IMG/VR virus record: IMGVR_UViG_3300032087_005153
Coordinates: 1 to 63,908 of that record
Direction: 5' to 3' (one strand)
Source: a virus
Length of the DNA: 63,908 bases
Positions within the stretch are counted from its first letter, which is position 1. Every line of letters begins with the position of its first letter. Made by a program: the position numbers and the translations under genes. This document shows, piece after piece, positions 61,280 through 63,908 of this stretch. The notes beneath the pieces are model-generated. The model was given only the letters and a program-made list of their open reading frames with translations, made no database searches and was not told the origin of the DNA.

Positions 61280-61480
61280 TTATACAATTTCAAGGTTTAA
61301 TTCTTGTGCGACGTAGTTGATATGCTTTGTCGTTGTTATTGATGATGAGCCAACACCTTTTACATTCCATTTAAGTTTGTATAGTTTACCGTCTTTAATT
61401 TCTGCAACGTGTGTATCATATGATATAATGTCGTTGCCAATTCTTTTTAAATTTTGTTTGTATCTGTTAAATGTTTTCAT
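61280..61480 (-). CDS. Hypothetical 66-residue protein
   Basis: Basic N-terminus (MKTFNRYKQNLKRIGND), then YDTHVAEIKDGKLYKLKW and a Ser-rich loop SSSITTTKH. Beta-rich look; small early protein of unknown role. Confidence 0.5.
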   Translation of the reverse strand: MKTFNRYKQNLKRIGNDIISYDTHVAEIKDGKLYKLKWNVKGVGSSSITTTKHINYVAQELNLEIV

Positions 61481-61658
61481 AGTTATGTGTTTTAGGTTCG
61501 TCTGTGTGTATTATCCATTTACAATTTGTTGATATGTGACCAAAGCCAAGCAATGCTTCAATTATATCTTTGTTTTCTATATCCCATAATTCAATTGGGT
61601 ATGTATTTACATTGCCTTGCTTATAGTCTATTACTGTTATATATTTTGCATGTGTCAT
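61467..61658 (-). CDS. Hypothetical 63-residue protein
   Basis: MTHAKYITVIDYKQGNVNTY, then DIIEALLGFGHISTNCKW. Compact globular composition. Start overlaps the upstream stop (GGATAATG, TAATG type). Unrecognised. Confidence 0.5.
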   Translation of the reverse strand: MTHAKYITVIDYKQGNVNTYPIELWDIENKDIIEALLGFGHISTNCKWIIHTDEPKTHNYENI

Positions 61659-61804
61659 TATCCAATATATTCTAATAGTTTCTTAATCTTTTTTAAATTC
61701 TTGTGTGCTATTTGTGCATTCATAAAATGTGCGTAGTCAGGACCGATCGCTACAAGGTCATCAATTGTTTGGCGTAATTCATATAGTTTATCTTTTGTTG
61801 TCAT
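61658..61804 (-). CDS. Hypothetical 48-residue helical protein
   Basis: MTTKDKLYELRQTIDDLVAI, then NAQIAHKNLKKIKKLLEY; helical hairpin-like. Tied to both neighbours by stop-start overlaps. Unknown. Confidence 0.45.
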   Translation of the reverse strand: MTTKDKLYELRQTIDDLVAIGPDYAHFMNAQIAHKNLKKIKKLLEYIG

Positions 61805-61896
61805 GATAATTCAGTTAAGATTAATGTAACGCCAGTTAATAATATTCCTAATAGGAAGCCTGTGTCGAGGTTTTGTAATTCAAATAGTGTTTGCAT
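61801..61896 (-). CDS. Tiny membrane protein (31 aa)
   Basis: MQTLFELQNLDTGFLLGILL, then TGVTLILTELS: one hydrophobic span over most of its length. Overlaps the next gene by ATGA. Small single-span phage proteins often act on the host membrane, but the role is not known. Confidence 0.45.
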   Translation of the reverse strand: MQTLFELQNLDTGFLLGILLTGVTLILTELS

Positions 61897-61908
61897 AGTT
61901 ATTTAGTT

Positions 61909-62220
61909 TTAAGTTCCAGAATATGTCCAAGGATTAGCGACGCAATACTCATCGATCGCTTTGCCTTGTTCAATTATTTTATCAAGGTTTAATAATGTTT
62001 GTTGTATTTCAAATGCAGCATCAGCAACGTTGTCGTCTGTTAATTTGATGATACGCTCACCCATTTCAGTTCGAAGCTTTAGTACTTTGCCACCATACAG
62101 TGGTATATTTTTTAGTGAGAAGTACCATTCGCCGTTGAATTTTGCATTGTATCCAGTTATGTCATCACTTAAAAATTGTTTGATGATGTACTCATTCATT
62201 GTTGTTCGTCTTGTTCTCAT
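61909..62220 (-). CDS. Hypothetical 103-residue protein
   Basis: The start may be Met1 (62220) or Met8 (62199, MNEYIIKQFLSDD). Contains YNAKFNGEWYFSLKNIPLYG and a helical C-terminal part. Unrecognised early protein. Confidence 0.5.
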   Translation of the reverse strand: MRTRRTTMNEYIIKQFLSDDITGYNAKFNGEWYFSLKNIPLYGGKVLKLRTEMGERIIKLTDDNVADAAFEIQQTLLNLDKIIEQGKAIDEYCVANPWTYSGT

Positions 62221-62221
62221 A

Positions 62222-62359
62222 TTATTTATAGTTTATAATTCCTCTTATATCTTTTTCGTCAAAGTCCCAGCGATTTAATATACGCTTGACCATTTCATCT
62301 TCAGAGACGCCTTGGCGTTCCCATTTGTCTATTAATTCTACAATGTATTCTACTAACAT
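62222..62359 (-). CDS. Hypothetical 45-residue protein
   Basis: MLVEYIVELIDKWERQGVSE, then KRILNRWDFDEKD; amphipathic acidic helices. Stop almost adjoins the next start. Unknown. Confidence 0.45.
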   Translation of the reverse strand: MLVEYIVELIDKWERQGVSEDEMVKRILNRWDFDEKDIRGIINYK

Positions 62360-62529
62360 ATATATTCTTTTTTAATTCTATTTAGTTCGTCATAACGCTG
62401 GTTGATTAACCGGCTGTGTATAGCAAGAAGCTTTTCTTGTTGGTCAAGTGTTAATCCTAGACCTTCAATTTTTAGGTCTTGTATCATATCTATTTTACCT
62501 TCTATATTGTGTAGTCTTTCAAATATCAT
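62353..62529 (-). CDS. Hypothetical 58-residue helical protein
   Basis: MIFERLHNIEGKIDMIQDLK, then LTLDQQEKLLAIHSRLINQ; likely a coiled coil. Overlaps both neighbours. Unknown. Confidence 0.45.
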   Translation of the reverse strand: MIFERLHNIEGKIDMIQDLKIEGLGLTLDQQEKLLAIHSRLINQRYDELNRIKKEYIC

Positions 62530-62690
62530 AGCTTACTAAATTTTTTAATTAATTCTAATTCTATTTTAAATAATTCTTGTTGTGTTTGTGTTAGCTCTGT
62601 TAGTCTATCAACGTCAGCCAGTGTTTTGACATAATCTTTAAGGTTGAAATAAAGTCTGTCGATTTGTTGTTGTGTTAATTCTACTTTCAT
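62526..62690 (-). CDS. Hypothetical 54-residue helical protein
   Basis: MKVELTQQQIDRLYFNLKDY, then TELTQTQQELFKIELELI; helical, Q/L-rich. ATGA overlaps at both ends. Unknown. Confidence 0.45.
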   Translation of the reverse strand: MKVELTQQQIDRLYFNLKDYVKTLADVDRLTELTQTQQELFKIELELIKKFSKL

Positions 62691-62851
62691 TTTATATCTT
62701 TTATTAAATTGTGTATTTCTTTTGTGTTTGTTAGATGATAGTTGGAGTGATATTTGTCATTGACTTTTATTACTGTGTCAATTAGATAATCAAATTCTTT
62801 GTCAGTGTAGTAAAGCTCAATTGTTATTTTTTTAGTGTGTACTTTTTTCAT
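62687..62851 (-). CDS. Hypothetical 54-residue basic protein
   Basis: First gene after promoter-like element D (25 bases upstream). MKKVHTKKITIELYYTDKEF, then HLTNTKEIHNLIKDIK. Basic N-terminus, mixed fold. Unknown. Confidence 0.5.
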   Translation of the reverse strand: MKKVHTKKITIELYYTDKEFDYLIDTVIKVNDKYHSNYHLTNTKEIHNLIKDIK

Positions 62852-62876
62852 TGTGTATTTGTTTGTTGTTCGTTTA

Positions 62877-62909
62877 TATTATCCGATTATGATCGTGTTA
62901 AGCTTGTAA
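62877..62909 (-). promoter_or_regulatory. Promoter-like element, copy D
   Basis: Exact fit to TTACAA-N5-ACACG-N9-GGATAATA on the minus strand. It ends 25 bases before the ATG at 62851 and overlaps the stop codon of the 58-residue gene upstream. Confidence 0.8.
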
Positions 62910-63074
62910 TCTGGTATGGGCATAGTAGACTTTAGTTGTGTCAATATGATTCCAGTGGGCATTTCTTGCAAAGGTTACTCTTGTTACACCTTTAGAACCA
63001 AGGCCATAGAAAGTCATTTGCTTTTCAGTTTGTTTGGCTTGTCTATCCAGTTTCTTTTGTAATTTAGATTTCAT
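62898..63074 (-). CDS. Basic hypothetical protein (58 aa)
   Basis: MKSKLQKKLDRQAKQTEKQM, then VTRVTFARNAHWNHIDTTK. Basic helical N-terminus and a His/Trp-rich middle; perhaps nucleic-acid binding. Its last codons overlap promoter element D. Confidence 0.5.
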   Translation of the reverse strand: MKSKLQKKLDRQAKQTEKQMTFYGLGSKGVTRVTFARNAHWNHIDTTKVYYAHTRLQA

Positions 63075-63151
63075 AGTGTGTGTGTTTTATTTGTTAATGT
63101 TTTTAGTTAGAATGGTATAATACGTTGCTTGTGTGTATGTTAAAAGCTTTT

Positions 63152-63292
63152 TTAGTTAAAGTTATTAATCATTTTATCAATTTTGCTTAATATTCCCCAG
63201 CACTGATCGATGGCTGTTGGATCGTTGTCTGAATTAGCATAGTCTTGTAATGCTTGAGTCAGTATAGTTAGTTCAGTTTGTGTGAATTTCAT
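63152..63292 (-). CDS. Hypothetical 46-residue protein
   Basis: MKFTQTELTILTQALQDYAN, then DPTAIDQCWGILSKID. Helical. Followed by a 77-base gap before the next gene. Unknown. Confidence 0.45.
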   Translation of the reverse strand: MKFTQTELTILTQALQDYANSDNDPTAIDQCWGILSKIDKMINNFN

Positions 63293-63296
63293 ATTA

Positions 63297-63446
63297 TTAT
63301 CTATTTACTTCTCTTTGGTATTGTAATTCTTTTAAGTATATTTTATTTAGCTTGTCCAGTACATGCTCTATTGAGTCTATGTAGTTATAGTGATTTTTGT
63401 CAGATACTTTGTAAATTATTTTTTTAAGTTGTTTAGTAGTAGACAT
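63297..63446 (-). CDS. Basic hypothetical protein (49 aa)
   Basis: First gene after promoter-like element C (25 bases). MSTTKQLKKIIYKVSDKNHY, then EHVLDKLNKIYLKELQYQ. Basic, helical. Unknown. Confidence 0.5.
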   Translation of the reverse strand: MSTTKQLKKIIYKVSDKNHYNYIDSIEHVLDKLNKIYLKELQYQREVNR

Positions 63447-63471
63447 ATTATTTAATTTTTAAATTCTTATA

Positions 63472-63504
63472 TATTATCCAGTTGAGGTCGTGTTTACTTT
63501 GTAA
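63472..63504 (-). promoter_or_regulatory. Promoter-like element, copy C
   Basis: Exact fit to TTACAA-N5-ACACG-N9-GGATAATA on the minus strand. It overlaps the last codons and stop of the 77-residue gene and lies 25 bases before the ATG at 63446. Confidence 0.8.
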
Positions 63505-63727
63505 AATCATAGATTCTTAAATACCATTCTTCTATACTTTCATTATATTTCATTTCACAATTTTCTTTTACAATTACGTTTTCCATTATTACTTTTTCAT
63601 TAAAGATTTGTTCTTTAGTTCCATAGTAATCTGTTTTAAAAATCTTATTTAATTCTTCTTCTACTAGTTTATTTAATATTAATTTGTTTTGTTTACTTAC
63701 TTCTTTTAAATGTGTTTGTAAATTCAT
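63494..63727 (-). CDS. Acidic hypothetical protein (77 aa), first early gene
   Basis: Furthest-upstream minus-strand gene, 28 bases after promoter-like element B. Helical, charged (VSKQNKLILNKLVEEELNKI), then NESIEEWYLRIYDFTK. Likely the first protein made on infection from this end. Unknown function. Confidence 0.55.
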   Translation of the reverse strand: MNLQTHLKEVSKQNKLILNKLVEEELNKIFKTDYYGTKEQIFNEKVIMENVIVKENCEMKYNESIEEWYLRIYDFTK

Positions 63728-63755
63728 TTTATTATTATTTTATTTGTTACATATA

Positions 63756-63788
63756 TATTATCCATTTGTGTTCGTGTTTAGTTTGTAA
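63756..63788 (-). promoter_or_regulatory. Promoter-like element, copy B
   Basis: Exact fit to TTACAA-N5-ACACG-N9-GGATAATA on the minus strand, 28 bases before the first early ATG at 63727. It is 79 bases downstream of copy A (start to start). Confidence 0.8.
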
Positions 63789-63817
63789 AACTTAAATAAT
63801 TAAAATATTAAAATCTG

Positions 63818-63908
63818 TGATCGGAGCCTAACTATATTATCCAAAATAGTTCGTGTTTACATTGTAAAATACCGAGCACAAAAAGTCAAAAGTTATGTAC
63901 TTGATACT
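63818..63908. repeat. Terminal direct repeat, right copy
   Basis: Exact duplicate of 1-91. Collapsing the two copies gives a circle of about 63,817 bp in which the minus-strand early genes and the plus-strand genes diverge from this junction. Confidence 0.97.
63835..63867 (-). promoter_or_regulatory. Promoter-like element, copy A
   Basis: Exact fit to TTACAA-N5-ACACG-N9-GGATAATA, located inside the terminal repeat (its duplicate at 18-50 is the same site on the closed circle). No gene starts directly after it; it may be a tandem upstream promoter for the first early gene or part of the origin or control region. Confidence 0.75.

Noticed and set aside
61490-61530. Seventh copy of the promoter-like element
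   Set aside because: GGATAATA is present before the gene at 61480, but the ACACG box and correct TTACAA spacing are missing and the sequence is coding for the 63-residue protein.
1-63908. CRISPR arrays, insertion sequences or transposase genes
   Set aside because: No regularly spaced repeats with spacers and no transposase-like protein were seen. The only dispersed repeats are the six promoter-like elements.

Overview
The window is a complete or near-complete tailed-phage genome of about 63.8 kb. Its first 91 bases are repeated exactly as its last 91 bases, so the molecule closes into a circle of about 63,817 bp, either circularly permuted or assembled as a circle. It is A+T-rich and tightly packed, with stop and start codons often overlapping (ATGA, TAATG). 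Almost no gene has a Shine-Dalgarno sequence; start codons follow A-rich leaders instead, as in Bacteroidetes/Flavobacteriia. With the protein families seen (thymidylate synthase, class I ribonucleotide reductase, GIY-YIG-like/MazG fusion, many conserved small proteins of marine phages) this suggests a lytic phage with a short-tailed (podovirus-like) virion infecting a marine Bacteroidetes cell. Host and morphology are inferences. I see no integrase, DNA polymerase, RNA polymerase or DNA ligase.

Layout. The + strand (305-45922) carries the virion, chaperone and lysis genes. 305-862: possible spanin pair. 932-4221: two duplicated fibre/chaperone cassettes. 4283-5292: very basic proteins. 5298-10509: two large fibre or spike proteins, one with WGDH repeats and one with sialidase-type Asp-boxes. 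10606-13633: GroEL and GroES plus small proteins including an HExxH protein. 13662-15161: M15-type endolysin and a three-TM-type holin. 15171-18563: small conserved proteins, a possible second GroES-like protein, possible small terminase, large terminase. 18565-26261: portal, scaffold-like protein, major capsid protein and connector proteins. 26265-35486: a 3073-residue tail protein. 35491-44909: internal (ejection) proteins ending in a 2302-residue multidomain protein. 44906-45922: small basic and membrane proteins. A terminator-like hairpin at 45927-45956 separates the two convergent halves.

The - strand (63727 down to 45960) carries early and DNA-metabolism genes. From right to left these are about two dozen tiny genes driven by six copies of a strict 33-bp promoter-like element, a structured RNA locus with a tRNA-like 3' domain (59851-60086), a DnaA domain IV-like protein, a helix-turn-helix protein and a sigma-70-family factor, ERF annealing protein and PD-(D/E)XK exonuclease, an SSB-like protein, a T7 gp4-type primase-helicase, ThyA, a secreted CAP-domain protein, two MazG-type pyrophosphohydrolases, a T7 endonuclease-like nuclease, and NrdB/NrdA. 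A likely programme is that host RNA polymerase reads the repeated early promoters, then the phage sigma factor and helix-turn-helix protein redirect it to the + strand virion genes. The host supplies the replicative polymerase. The phage chaperonin pair folds its own structural proteins.

The best candidates for undescribed biology are the three-domain structured RNA at 59851-60086, the six-copy element with exact internal spacing, the phage chaperonin locus with a possible extra GroES-like protein, and the giant ejection protein combining an HELLH metallopeptidase-like motif with a sigma-region-2-like segment.
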